Positions 28,477 through 36,323 of a DNA stretch of 64,000 bases are shown here, piece after piece. The DNA is from Hyphomonas johnsonii MHS-2. GTDB taxonomy: Bacteria > Pseudomonadota > Alphaproteobacteria > Caulobacterales > Hyphomonadaceae. Where the stretch lies: NCBI RefSeq assembly GCF_000685275.1, contig NZ_ARYK01000002.1, forward strand, positions 248,001 through 312,000. Reading direction: 5' to 3'. A program made the translations under genes and the position numbers. Within the stretch, counting starts at the first letter, position 1. Each line of letters opens with the position of its first letter. The notes below the pieces were generated by a model that was not told where the DNA came from, did not search any database, and saw only the letters and a program-made list of their open reading frames with translations.

Positions 28477-28626
28477 CTAGTCAACATCCTCGTCGTCCAG
28501 AAGAATTCGTTCTTTGGCTCCTTCCAGGTCATCATACTGCCCGGAGTTCAGACTCCAGACAAAGGCGCCAAGGCCAACCAGGCCGAGGAACAGGGATACC
28601 GGAATGAGGAAGAAATAGGATTCCAT
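28477..28626 (-). CDS. ccoS: cbb3 oxidase maturation protein CcoS (operon 2)
   Basis: A 49-residue single-helix protein (ESYFFLIPVSLFLGLVGLGA) followed by SGQYDDLEGAKERIL, the CcoS hallmark. Its ATG overlaps the ccoI stop (TAATG). Too short for most gene callers but clearly real. Last gene of the operon. Confidence 0.92.
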   Translation of the reverse strand: MESYFFLIPVSLFLGLVGLGAFVWSLNSGQYDDLEGAKERILLDDEDVD

Positions 28627-30851
28627 TATTCAGCCGGCATCAAACTTGGCTTTCGAAAGCCACGCTTTCGACGAAACGACTGATTACCCGAACGCGCTCC
28701 AGACAATCTGAGGGCATTCGCAACCACAACGATAGATGAACCCGACATGGCGATGGCCGCGAAAAGTGGCGTCACCAACCCGCCACAAGCGGCTGGCACG
28801 GCAACAAGATTGTAAAGCAGAGCGAAGGCAATATTCTGGATAATCAGCGCGCGCGACTTCTGCGCCACTTGCAGGCTCGTCAACACACTGCTCAAATCGT
28901 CCCTGAGGAAAACAAAGTCTGCTGCACTGCGACCTATGTCTACTGCACTGGACGGCGCCATGGAGACATAGGCCGCCTGCATCGCGGGGACGTCATTGAC
29001 ACCATCGCCGATCATCAGCACGCGCGAACCGTCTGCCTCCCTTTCAATTATGTGCTTGAGCTTTTCTGCTGGCAGCATGGCCGCGCAAGCTGAATCGACT
29101 TGCAGTCGCTCTGCGATTTTGTTGACTGCATTTGTTGCATCACCGGAAACTATCTCGACCGGCAATCCTCTCGCCTTCAGTGTCTGGATCAGCGGCGCCG
29201 CCGATGAGTGCAAGGAATGCTCGAACTCTAGCGTTGCCAGCCACTCGCCATTCCGTGACAGCACGGGACCTTGGAATGCGATAGACTGTGTTTGATCTTT
29301 GAGCGCCCAATCCGCCCGGCCGAAACGATAGATACCGTCTTCCGAAACCGCTTCCAGTCCGCTCCCAGGATGTTCTGACACGTTTCCGATGGAGCCGGAT
29401 TCTGATCCGACAATACTCAGATCGGCCAACACCCTGGAATAAGGGTGACGCGAATGGCGCGCCATTCGTTTGATGATTGCCAGGTGCGCCGGCAACAGTT
29501 GCTCCGCATTCACAAGTTCAGGCATACCGGACGTCAGCGTTCCAGTCTTGTCGAAGATGACTGTATCTATCTGATTCAGGCGCTCGAGGGCCGCACCATC
29601 TCTCATCAGGACACCCTGCTGCATCAACCTTTTTGATGCCATGACCTGGACCATGGGCACAGCAAGCCCCAATGCGCACGGACACGTGATGATCAAAACG
29701 CTGACAGCAACAGTGAGGGAATGGTGAATACCTGCCCCAAGAAAATACCACACGGCGAAAGCGGAAAATGCAGCCAGATGCACGACTGGAGCATACCAGG
29801 CGACGACTTGATCCACGATGGGTTTGTAAGCGTGACGGCTCGCTTCCGTACCTTCAATCAATTCGATCATTTGCGACAGGAATGACTGGTTTGCAGCGGC
29901 AATCGCTTCGACGACGAGCGGTCCAGTGAGATTCAATGCCCCCGCGACGATAACATCCCCGGGTTCCGTACGCTTGGGTACACTTTCACCACTGACGAGC
30001 GACAGATCGACATCCGAGACACCGCTGACAACTCGCACATTGACGGGAAAGCGATCGCCCAAAGCGATCTGGAGTGTCATTCCGGGAAGGATGTCGGCAG
30101 TCGCCATGAACGCATGCCCACCGGTGGCATCCACAACCTGGACACTATCGGGGACCAGTCTCTCCAGATCCGAGATCACATCGCGCGCCCGCTGGCGCAT
30201 TAGATGATCGAGCGTGCGCCCGATCAGCAGGAAGAAGAGAAGTGTCACTACCGCATCGAAATAGGCGTGCAGGCCGTGGGTGAACGTATCGTATAGACTC
30301 ATCATGAATGTGAGCAACAGCCCAATAGTGACCGGTACGTCCATGCTCACCCGTCCCTTGCGAATGGCCTGGAACGCTGGAATGTAGAATATCCGCCCAG
30401 CATAGAGCAGCGTGGGAAATGCGATCGCCGCCGAAATCCAGTGAAACAGATCACGCGTCGTGTCGCTGGCGCCCGACCAGACCGCAACTGAAAGCATCAT
30501 GATGTTGCCGGCGGCAAAGCCCGAGACGGCCAGCGCACGAAGCAGGTTGGACTGCGTGGTATCACGCACTTTCACCATCTGTGACTGTATGTGAGACTCA
30601 AACCCGAGGTCAGACAAGGTGTTCTGTATCGGTGGGACGCCTTGGGCTTCATCCCACGTTACAGCGACCCTCTTTGTGGAGAGGTTGACCCGCGCTTGCG
30701 TGACACTGCTCAGCTTGCCGAGCCCGCTTTCAACTTTCGCAATGCACCCGGCACACGACATGCCCGGCACTGAGTATATGGATTTACGCAGCCCCGGACC
30801 GGCTGGTTCACTCGCAAGCAGTACCTCGTTGTCTCGAAGGCTGAGAGTCAT
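28626..30851 (-). CDS. ccoI: Copper-translocating P-type ATPase CcoI/FixI (operon 2)
   Basis: A 741-residue copper ATPase, same length as the operon 1 copy but divergent in sequence. N-terminal metal domain GMSCAGCIAKVE (about 30-41), membrane CPC in ITCPCALGLAVP, DKTGTLT, SRHPYSRV and GDGVNDVPAM are all intact. ATG overlaps the DUF2189 stop. Probably loads copper for the oxidase encoded upstream. Confidence 0.95.
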   Translation of the reverse strand: MTLSLRDNEVLLASEPAGPGLRKSIYSVPGMSCAGCIAKVESGLGKLSSVTQARVNLSTKRVAVTWDEAQGVPPIQNTLSDLGFESHIQSQMVKVRDTTQSNLLRALAVSGFAAGNIMMLSVAVWSGASDTTRDLFHWISAAIAFPTLLYAGRIFYIPAFQAIRKGRVSMDVPVTIGLLLTFMMSLYDTFTHGLHAYFDAVVTLLFFLLIGRTLDHLMRQRARDVISDLERLVPDSVQVVDATGGHAFMATADILPGMTLQIALGDRFPVNVRVVSGVSDVDLSLVSGESVPKRTEPGDVIVAGALNLTGPLVVEAIAAANQSFLSQMIELIEGTEASRHAYKPIVDQVVAWYAPVVHLAAFSAFAVWYFLGAGIHHSLTVAVSVLIITCPCALGLAVPMVQVMASKRLMQQGVLMRDGAALERLNQIDTVIFDKTGTLTSGMPELVNAEQLLPAHLAIIKRMARHSRHPYSRVLADLSIVGSESGSIGNVSEHPGSGLEAVSEDGIYRFGRADWALKDQTQSIAFQGPVLSRNGEWLATLEFEHSLHSSAAPLIQTLKARGLPVEIVSGDATNAVNKIAERLQVDSACAAMLPAEKLKHIIEREADGSRVLMIGDGVNDVPAMQAAYVSMAPSSAVDIGRSAADFVFLRDDLSSVLTSLQVAQKSRALIIQNIAFALLYNLVAVPAACGGLVTPLFAAIAMSGSSIVVVANALRLSGARSGNQSFRRKRGFRKPSLMPAE

Positions 30852-31639
30852 GTTTCATCCGCCAAAGCCCTGTAAGCATGCCAGGTTCCGTGACCAAGGA
30901 TCGGATATACCAGAATCAAGCCCGTCAACGCTGTCACGAGGCAAAACGCAAACAATGCGACTATGATCGCGCCCCAGACGACTGCGACCTCCTTGTTGTT
31001 CCAGGCGACCACCATGCTGGTCCCCATCGCTGTGAAGGCATCCTTCTTTTCGTTCAGCAACATCGGAATTGAGAACGCGCTGATCGCAAAAGCGAAAGAT
31101 GCGAACAGACCGCCAACAGCGCTGCCAACCGCCAACAACGCCCAGCCGCGCGGTGTCATCAGGACAGAGCCAACCAGGTGATCGAATCCTGAAAACGGAA
31201 CCATGCCGAAGAACAGGGCATAGAGAAGAAACGCCGCCCGCAACCAGAGCACCATCAGGAGCATCAGAATGACGCCAATGAACAGGATCTGCCCTGGCGA
31301 TTTCGACTTCACAAATATCATCCGAAAGAGACTGATCGGCTCGCCAGCTTCCAGGCGGCGACTTTTTTCATATAGGCCGACAGCGATCGCCGGACCAACC
31401 ACCATGAATCCGGAGAGTGCCGGCAAAAGGATGTAATCCACGCCGAATCTGATCAAGCCCCCGACGATCAGGATCGATACGCAAAACACCATCAGCCCAA
31501 AGAACAAGCTGCTCAATGGTTTGCGAAACGTGTCCTGCACTCCCTTTCCCAACCAATGGAACGGTTCGAAAAGCCCCAAATGCCTGGCATAGTCATGGCG
31601 CAAAGGTGGCAGATGAGCAGGAATGTCCTGGTTGGTCAT
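30848..31639 (-). CDS. DUF2189 membrane protein in cbb3 operon 2
   Basis: A 263-residue inner-membrane protein with about six helices; conserved openings are LFEPFHWLGKGVQDTF and ALSGFMVVGPAIAVGLYEKSRRLE, the DUF2189 pattern. This family often sits beside cytochrome oxidase genes but its job is unknown. It occupies the place where operon 1 has ccoG-ccoH. ATG 31639 follows AGGAGGGAG. Confidence 0.88.
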   Translation of the reverse strand: MTNQDIPAHLPPLRHDYARHLGLFEPFHWLGKGVQDTFRKPLSSLFFGLMVFCVSILIVGGLIRFGVDYILLPALSGFMVVGPAIAVGLYEKSRRLEAGEPISLFRMIFVKSKSPGQILFIGVILMLLMVLWLRAAFLLYALFFGMVPFSGFDHLVGSVLMTPRGWALLAVGSAVGGLFASFAFAISAFSIPMLLNEKKDAFTAMGTSMVVAWNNKEVAVVWGAIIVALFAFCLVTALTGLILVYPILGHGTWHAYRALADET

Positions 31640-31654
31640 GTCAGCGACTCCCTC

Positions 31655-31870
31655 CTAACAGCTGGGCTTGGCGGCTCGAAACATTTCGTTTGAGACATCC
31701 AGTGATTTTACATGATCCACACACGCTGGCTGGGACCGGATCGCCACATATACAAGATGCACGTTGGCTGCGATTACCAGCAGGACGCCGAGGGCACTCA
31801 GGACGATCCAGAGCGGGCGCCAACCGGAGCTTCGCGAACGTGCAGTGGCCGGCGAAGGCAGATCGGTCAT
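31655..31870 (-). CDS. 71-residue single-pass membrane protein, CcoH-like position
   Basis: Begins at an ATG overlapping the ccoP stop (ATGA). A membrane helix at about 20-43 (WIVLSALGVLLVIAANVHLVYV) is followed by a short tail with two cysteines (PACVDHV, AKPSC). The helix with AANVHLVYVAI recalls the N-terminal anchor of FixH, so this may be a minimal or decayed FixH; I cannot show homology. It sits between ccoP and DUF2189 and is probably translated. Confidence 0.7.
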   Translation of the reverse strand: MTDLPSPATARSRSSGWRPLWIVLSALGVLLVIAANVHLVYVAIRSQPACVDHVKSLDVSNEMFRAAKPSC

Positions 31871-32757
31871 TTCTGGCGCTCCCCCATGTCCAGAACATAC
31901 AGCGTCAGTATCTTGCGATCCACCTCATCCAGACGGTCCTCCCAAAACGGCATTACACCCTGACGCCCTCCATATACCGTCTCTTCAATATCTGAACGCC
32001 GTCCGCCATAAAGCCAGAAATCGTCGGTGAGGTTCGGGGCACCCATCGTCGGGAGTCCCTTCCCGTCAACGCCATGACATGTCGCACACTGCATCGCGAA
32101 CACGTCGCGCCCGGCCTCGATATCGGCGGGTTTCAGCGCAGCAACATGGCTCGCATCATCATGTTCGGACAGGGATTGAACGTATGAAACGACTTGCCGA
32201 CGCTGATTTGTGTCAAGTATCCCGTCTCTGCCAAACGCAAGCATCTGGCTCAAACGGGCTTCGTCGTGCTTGTTATTTACGCCGACACGCAGGGTTTCCA
32301 TGATGTCTTCAGGAGAGCCACCCCACAGCCACTGGTCATCCGTGAGATCCGGGAAGCCGCGCCCTCCCTGCCCGTCCCGGCCGTGGCACATCGCGCAATT
32401 ATCCTCGAACATCCGCCGGCCATTCTCTCGAACGATCAGCATCGCAGCCGGATCAGCTTGCAATTCGTCAAAACCTGTCGTCTCGAACGTATGTGTCCAG
32501 GGGGCACGCTGCTTGGCTCCCGCTTCAAGGCTCGCGTCCAGAACCTTGTACTGGTTCGTGTTAAGAATGCCCTTGGTATAGTCCCTGCCCGTCGGCCAGG
32601 TCGGTAGTAGCACCCACATCACGACTGCAATGACTGTCGTCAGAATGAGAAAGAACCATACGAGCTTTGGAACGGGAGAATTGAGTTCCTTGATACCGTT
32701 CCAATCGTGTCCGGTCGTCAGGCGTCCAGTGTGCGGGTCGCGTTCAGGCTCTGACAT
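31867..32757 (-). CDS. ccoP: Cytochrome cbb3 oxidase dihaem subunit III (operon 2)
   Basis: A 296-residue dihaem cytochrome c with GHDWNGIKELNSPVPKLVWFF, a membrane helix (about 33-53) and CAMCHG and CATCHG haem sites. ATG 32757 overlaps the ccoQ stop (TGATG). Paralogue of the operon 1 subunit. Confidence 0.96.
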   Translation of the reverse strand: MSEPERDPHTGRLTTGHDWNGIKELNSPVPKLVWFFLILTTVIAVVMWVLLPTWPTGRDYTKGILNTNQYKVLDASLEAGAKQRAPWTHTFETTGFDELQADPAAMLIVRENGRRMFEDNCAMCHGRDGQGGRGFPDLTDDQWLWGGSPEDIMETLRVGVNNKHDEARLSQMLAFGRDGILDTNQRRQVVSYVQSLSEHDDASHVAALKPADIEAGRDVFAMQCATCHGVDGKGLPTMGAPNLTDDFWLYGGRRSDIEETVYGGRQGVMPFWEDRLDEVDRKILTLYVLDMGERQK

Positions 32758-32930
32758 CACTCTTCATCCTCGTTCACCTCGTCATCGACAAGGATACTGC
32801 TGGCCGCGTCATCGAATTTCTTCTGGTTTGACGGCCAGCATGCATACACAACGGCGCAAGCGAACACGGCCAGCATGTAGAACAAACCGTACGACTTGGA
32901 AAAAGCCACAAAGGTTTCGTGATCTGCCAC
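32757..32930 (-). CDS. ccoQ: Cytochrome cbb3 oxidase subunit CcoQ (operon 2)
   Basis: A 57-residue single-span protein: helix about 15-30 (GLFYMLAVFACAVVYACWPSN) then QKKFDDAASSIL, as in CcoQ. Starts at GTG 32930, five bases after the ccoO stop; the upstream in-frame sequence belongs to ccoO. Stop overlaps the ccoP start. Confidence 0.85.
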   Translation of the reverse strand: MADHETFVAFSKSYGLFYMLAVFACAVVYACWPSNQKKFDDAASSILVDDEVNEDEE

Positions 32931-32934
32931 CCGC

Positions 32935-33678
32935 TTACTCCGTTCCTTTGTTGGATTGCAGGGGCGTCTCCTGATAGGACGCATCCGTCAGCTGCCCCAG
33001 TATCTGAAGATACGCGACCAGGGCATCCATTTCCGTCAGGCGAGCACTGTCGCCGTCGAAAACGCGAATGTTGGAATCTTCGCCATACCGTTCTTCAAGG
33101 TCATAAGCTTCGTCTGAGTTCGGGTTGGCCTGACCAAATGCATCGGCGGCAGCATGCTCAATCATCGCGTCAGTATACGGCACTCCGACCTTTCGCAGCG
33201 TTTTCAGGTGGAGACCGAGATCCTCGTAATCAAGCGGCGTACGAGCAAGCCACTTGTAGGCCGGCATGACCGATGTCGGCATCACCGAGCGCGGGTCCAT
33301 CAGGTGCTTCACGTGCCAGGCGTCAGAATACTTGTCGCCCACCCGCGCAAGGTCCGGACCGGTCCGCTTGGATCCCCATAGCATCGGGTGGTCATATTTG
33401 GACTCGACCGCCAGAGAGTAAGGCCCGTAGCGCTCAACTTCATCCTGAAGGGTGCGGATCATTTGTGAGTGGCACGCATAGCACCCTTCACGCGTATAGA
33501 TGTTTCGGCCTGCCTGCTCCAGTGGCGTATACAGGCGCATGTCCGGAACGTCCTCCACCGTCTCATCGATTGTAAAGAGCGGCGCTATCTCAATAAATCC
33601 GCCGATCGACGCGACCAGCATGATTGCCAGGACAAAGCCGATAGCGGTCCGCTCAAGTTTGCGATGGTGTTCAAGCAT
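32935..33678 (-). CDS. ccoO: Cytochrome cbb3 oxidase subunit II (operon 2)
   Basis: A 247-residue monohaem cytochrome c with an N-terminal anchor and CYACHSQMIRTLQDE. Also seen: [16 protein letters not shown] and PTSVMPAYKWL (axial Met region). Starts at ATG 33678, six bases after the ccoN stop. Confidence 0.96.
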   Translation of the reverse strand: MLEHHRKLERTAIGFVLAIMLVASIGGFIEIAPLFTIDETVEDVPDMRLYTPLEQAGRNIYTREGCYACHSQMIRTLQDEVERYGPYSLAVESKYDHPMLWGSKRTGPDLARVGDKYSDAWHVKHLMDPRSVMPTSVMPAYKWLARTPLDYEDLGLHLKTLRKVGVPYTDAMIEHAAADAFGQANPNSDEAYDLEERYGEDSNIRVFDGDSARLTEMDALVAYLQILGQLTDASYQETPLQSNKGTE

Positions 33679-33683
33679 CAACT

Positions 33684-35327
33684 CTACTCCGCAGAAGCCG
33701 GTGCAGCCACCAGCAGTGGTGGCCTTTCGGGGACGACGGTAGCGTCATCCTGCATTCTTATCGTTTTCAGTACATTGTAGAAGCAGACCATTACGCCCGT
33801 CAGGAAGAACAAGCCGCCAACAGCGCGGGCTGCATAATAGGGCTTCATCGCCTCGACGGATTCAATGAAGGAATAGGCCAGCGCTCCGTTCTCGTTATAG
33901 GCGCGCCACATCAGGCCCTGAATGACACCCGAGTTCCACATCGCAAAGACGTAGATAAGCGTCCCAATGAGCGCGAGCCAGAAATGCAATTCGACCAACG
34001 CGTTCGAGTACATTGCCTTCTTTTTCCACAACCACGGCACCAGGGTATAAATCGACCCGAAAGTGATCATCGCGACCCATCCGAGCACGCCTGAATGGAC
34101 ATGCCCAACAGTCCAGTCTGTATAGTGAGACAACGAATTGACTGGACGGATCGCCATGAACGACCCTTCAAAGGTCGACAATCCGTAGAACACCGCCGCC
34201 ACCATCATGAAGCGCAGCGTCGCGTCATCACGCACCTTGTGCCAGGCACCGTTGAGCGTCAGCAAGGCGTTGCCCGCAGAGGCCCACGAGGGCACGACCA
34301 GAATGATCGAGAATGTCATGCCGAGCGTCTGAACCCAGTTCGGCAACGCAGTGTAATGCAGGTGATGTGACCCCACCCACATGTACAGGAACGTGATGCC
34401 CCAGAAGCTGATGATCGACAGGCGATAGGAAAAGATCGGGCGCCCTGCGCGCACTGGCAAGAAGTAGTACAACATGCCCAGAAAGCCGGTCGTCAGGAAG
34501 AATGCCACAGCATTGTGTCCGTACCACCACTGCGTCATTGCGTCCTGCACGCCAGAGAACAACGAATAACTCTTGGCATGACCAAGCGATACGGGAATCG
34601 CAAGGTTGTTGATCACATGCAGGATCGCAACGACGACAATGAAAGAGAGAAAGTACCAGTTCGCGACATAGATATGTGGCTCTTCGCGGCGCCTTAACGT
34701 TCGCAGATACAGGATCAGATAGCTCACCCAGATTACCGTAAGGAACAGGTCGGCATACCATTCGGGTTCGGCATATTCCTTCGACGCCGTTATCCCCAAC
34801 ATATAGCCTGTCACGGCCAGCAGACAGAACACGTTGTATCCTACAAGCACGACCCACGGGCTGAGCTGATCTGGCAATCGCGTCCTGCACGTACGCTGCA
34901 TGACATGCAAAGATGTGGCGATAAGCGCGTTGCCGCCAAACCCGAAGATCACGCCCGTTGTGTGGACTGGCCGCAAGCGACCAAAACTGGCCCAGCCGGC
35001 ATCGAATGTCGCTTCCGGAAAGACGAGCAGCCACGCAACCCAGTCGCCGACCCCCATTCCCACAATTCCCCAGACAAGCGCCAGGACGATCCCGGCCTTT
35101 GTCGGATCATCGTAATACTTTTCAATCCGCCGAGGAGAGGGACTCGGCTTGAAGAATTCGATGCCGATAATGAATACAAGAAGGTAGGCGACGGCGGAGA
35201 CCATCAACCCATGAACAGCAATAATATCGTCTTTCCCGACAATCGCCAGGAAGCCGCCGACGGCGGCGAGACAGATACTGAGAACCAAGGCGAGTTGCCG
35301 TTCGCCGGGCGTGAGTTGGGAAATCAT
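33684..35327 (-). CDS. ccoN: Cytochrome cbb3 oxidase subunit I (operon 2)
   Basis: Catalytic subunit of a second cbb3 oxidase, 547 residues. Motifs match those of the first copy: [41 protein letters not shown] and GHVHSGVLGWV. It opens a leftward operon ccoN-ccoO-ccoQ-ccoP-71aa-DUF2189-ccoI-ccoS. Upstream (35328-35430) I find no convincing FixJ or FNR site, so regulation may differ from operon 1. Confidence 0.97.
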   Translation of the reverse strand: MISQLTPGERQLALVLSICLAAVGGFLAIVGKDDIIAVHGLMVSAVAYLLVFIIGIEFFKPSPSPRRIEKYYDDPTKAGIVLALVWGIVGMGVGDWVAWLLVFPEATFDAGWASFGRLRPVHTTGVIFGFGGNALIATSLHVMQRTCRTRLPDQLSPWVVLVGYNVFCLLAVTGYMLGITASKEYAEPEWYADLFLTVIWVSYLILYLRTLRRREEPHIYVANWYFLSFIVVVAILHVINNLAIPVSLGHAKSYSLFSGVQDAMTQWWYGHNAVAFFLTTGFLGMLYYFLPVRAGRPIFSYRLSIISFWGITFLYMWVGSHHLHYTALPNWVQTLGMTFSIILVVPSWASAGNALLTLNGAWHKVRDDATLRFMMVAAVFYGLSTFEGSFMAIRPVNSLSHYTDWTVGHVHSGVLGWVAMITFGSIYTLVPWLWKKKAMYSNALVELHFWLALIGTLIYVFAMWNSGVIQGLMWRAYNENGALAYSFIESVEAMKPYYAARAVGGLFFLTGVMVCFYNVLKTIRMQDDATVVPERPPLLVAAPASAE

Positions 35328-35823
35328 GCAGGTCTCGCCTCGATCTCAGATTGGGAACCAATTCAATCAATTTACGTTCCTAGTATTACAGGTAAAGATA
35401 CATGCTATCTATATCTATAGGAGCGTCAAATTGACTTACACTGCTCTCGCTGGGCCACGCGCCAAGAAGGCAACACCACCATCGGAGGGCGTCGGCACAA
35501 GTATCACGAGTCGTCGCAGCACAATGAGTAACGCAACCTGACAGACACTGCGCCGGCTCAGCAGCAGGAGGCCTGCCTGGCGCAACGGGACCTTCGACAG
35601 GGCTGGTGCAATCCAGCCAACAGAACTGTCAGAACGCAAAATCGGGGCCCCGCCCAGTGGCAACCCTTCAGTCTCGAAAGACAGAGTACTTGATATTTCT
35701 GGTTTGGTTTCATCCGTATAAGCGGTCCGGGCAGTCCGATATTCAACGGAGAGTCGACGCAAAGGCCCCGGATGCGTTTTGTCCGGGGCCAGCTATGTCG
35801 GCATCAGTCGATGTGGAGGCGCT
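35328..35823. other. Intergenic region upstream of cbb3 operon 2
   Basis: About 500 bases with no supported gene. The part near ccoN contains GTCAATTTGAC (35427-35437) and TTGATTGAA (read leftward, about 35363), neither a full FNR box. The right end holds a hairpin terminator for the small exported gene. Confidence 0.4.
35764..35790 (-). terminator. Hairpin terminator of the small exported gene
   Basis: GGCCCCGGA (35764-35772) pairs perfectly with TCCGGGGCC (35782-35790); read leftward it is followed by only three T residues. It lies 34 bases after the stop of the gene at 35824-36189 and separates it from cbb3 operon 2 on the same strand. Confidence 0.65.
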
Positions 35824-36189
35824 CTATTCCCAGATGGAATTGATGAAGGACTGGTGCGAGTCGACCGGATTTTCGTATGGCACGTACGTCGAGCTTCCGC
35901 CGGAAGAGTAGTCGTAAGGGTTCGGCGAGATCGGCGAGAGATCGTACATACCGATGGAAGGGTCCATTTCGCCGCTGTAGCTGGAATATACGTTGCCGTA
36001 ATTGTCGACTTGGGAGTCGTAGGCGTATGGGTCGACATAGTGTGAGTCACCGTACTGGTCGTACATTTCCATACCCCAGGGGCTGATCGAGCCTTCGGCC
36101 CAGTATCCATAGTCCTGCGCGCTGGCAGCACCGGCAAAAGCCGAGAGGGCGACGATGACGGCGGCGGCTGTTTTCGTGAAGCTTTTCAT
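35824..36189 (-). CDS. Small exported aromatic/acidic-rich protein (paralogue of 15082-15456)
   Basis: A 121-residue exported protein, signal peptide to about GAASAQD (residue 25). Core ISPWG.EM.D..G.SHYVDPYAYDSQVD, YGNVYSSYSGEMDPS and tail DSHQSFINSIWE match the protein at 15082. No cysteine, no recognised family. It is encoded upstream of cbb3 operon 2 on the same strand. A perfect CRP-type site (36273-36288) is centred about 91 bases before the ATG, and a hairpin terminator follows, so it is a single gene under its own control. Confidence 0.86.
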   Translation of the reverse strand: MKSFTKTAAAVIVALSAFAGAASAQDYGYWAEGSISPWGMEMYDQYGDSHYVDPYAYDSQVDNYGNVYSSYSGEMDPSIGMYDLSPISPNPYDYSSGGSSTYVPYENPVDSHQSFINSIWE

Positions 36190-36272
36190 GGTTCAGGTCC
36201 TTGTCTGCATCTCCGAAGCGGTTGTTCGCCCCGGCTGATGAACATGTTTTGCCAGAGCCCCCCGAATGGCGA

Positions 36273-36288
36273 TGTGAGCCACTTCACA
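36273..36288. promoter_or_regulatory. CRP-type site upstream of 36189
   Basis: TGTGA-GCCACT-TCACA, an exact match to the TGTGA-N6-TCACA consensus. It is centred about 91 bases before the ATG of the small exported gene at 35824. It also lies 36 bases beyond the stop of the adenylate cyclase gene, which is on the same strand. Confidence 0.75.
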
Positions 36289-36323
36289 GGAGTCGAATAT
36301 TACAGCTCTTCCTGAATTCCTCA

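Noticed and set aside
35328-35430. FNR or FixJ site before cbb3 operon 2
   Set aside because: TTGATTGAATTGG and GTCAATTTGAC do not fit either consensus over both halves.
35436-35762. Reverse frame of 108 codons before ccoN of operon 2
   Set aside because: No ribosome site, no recognisable domain, and the region looks like promoter DNA.
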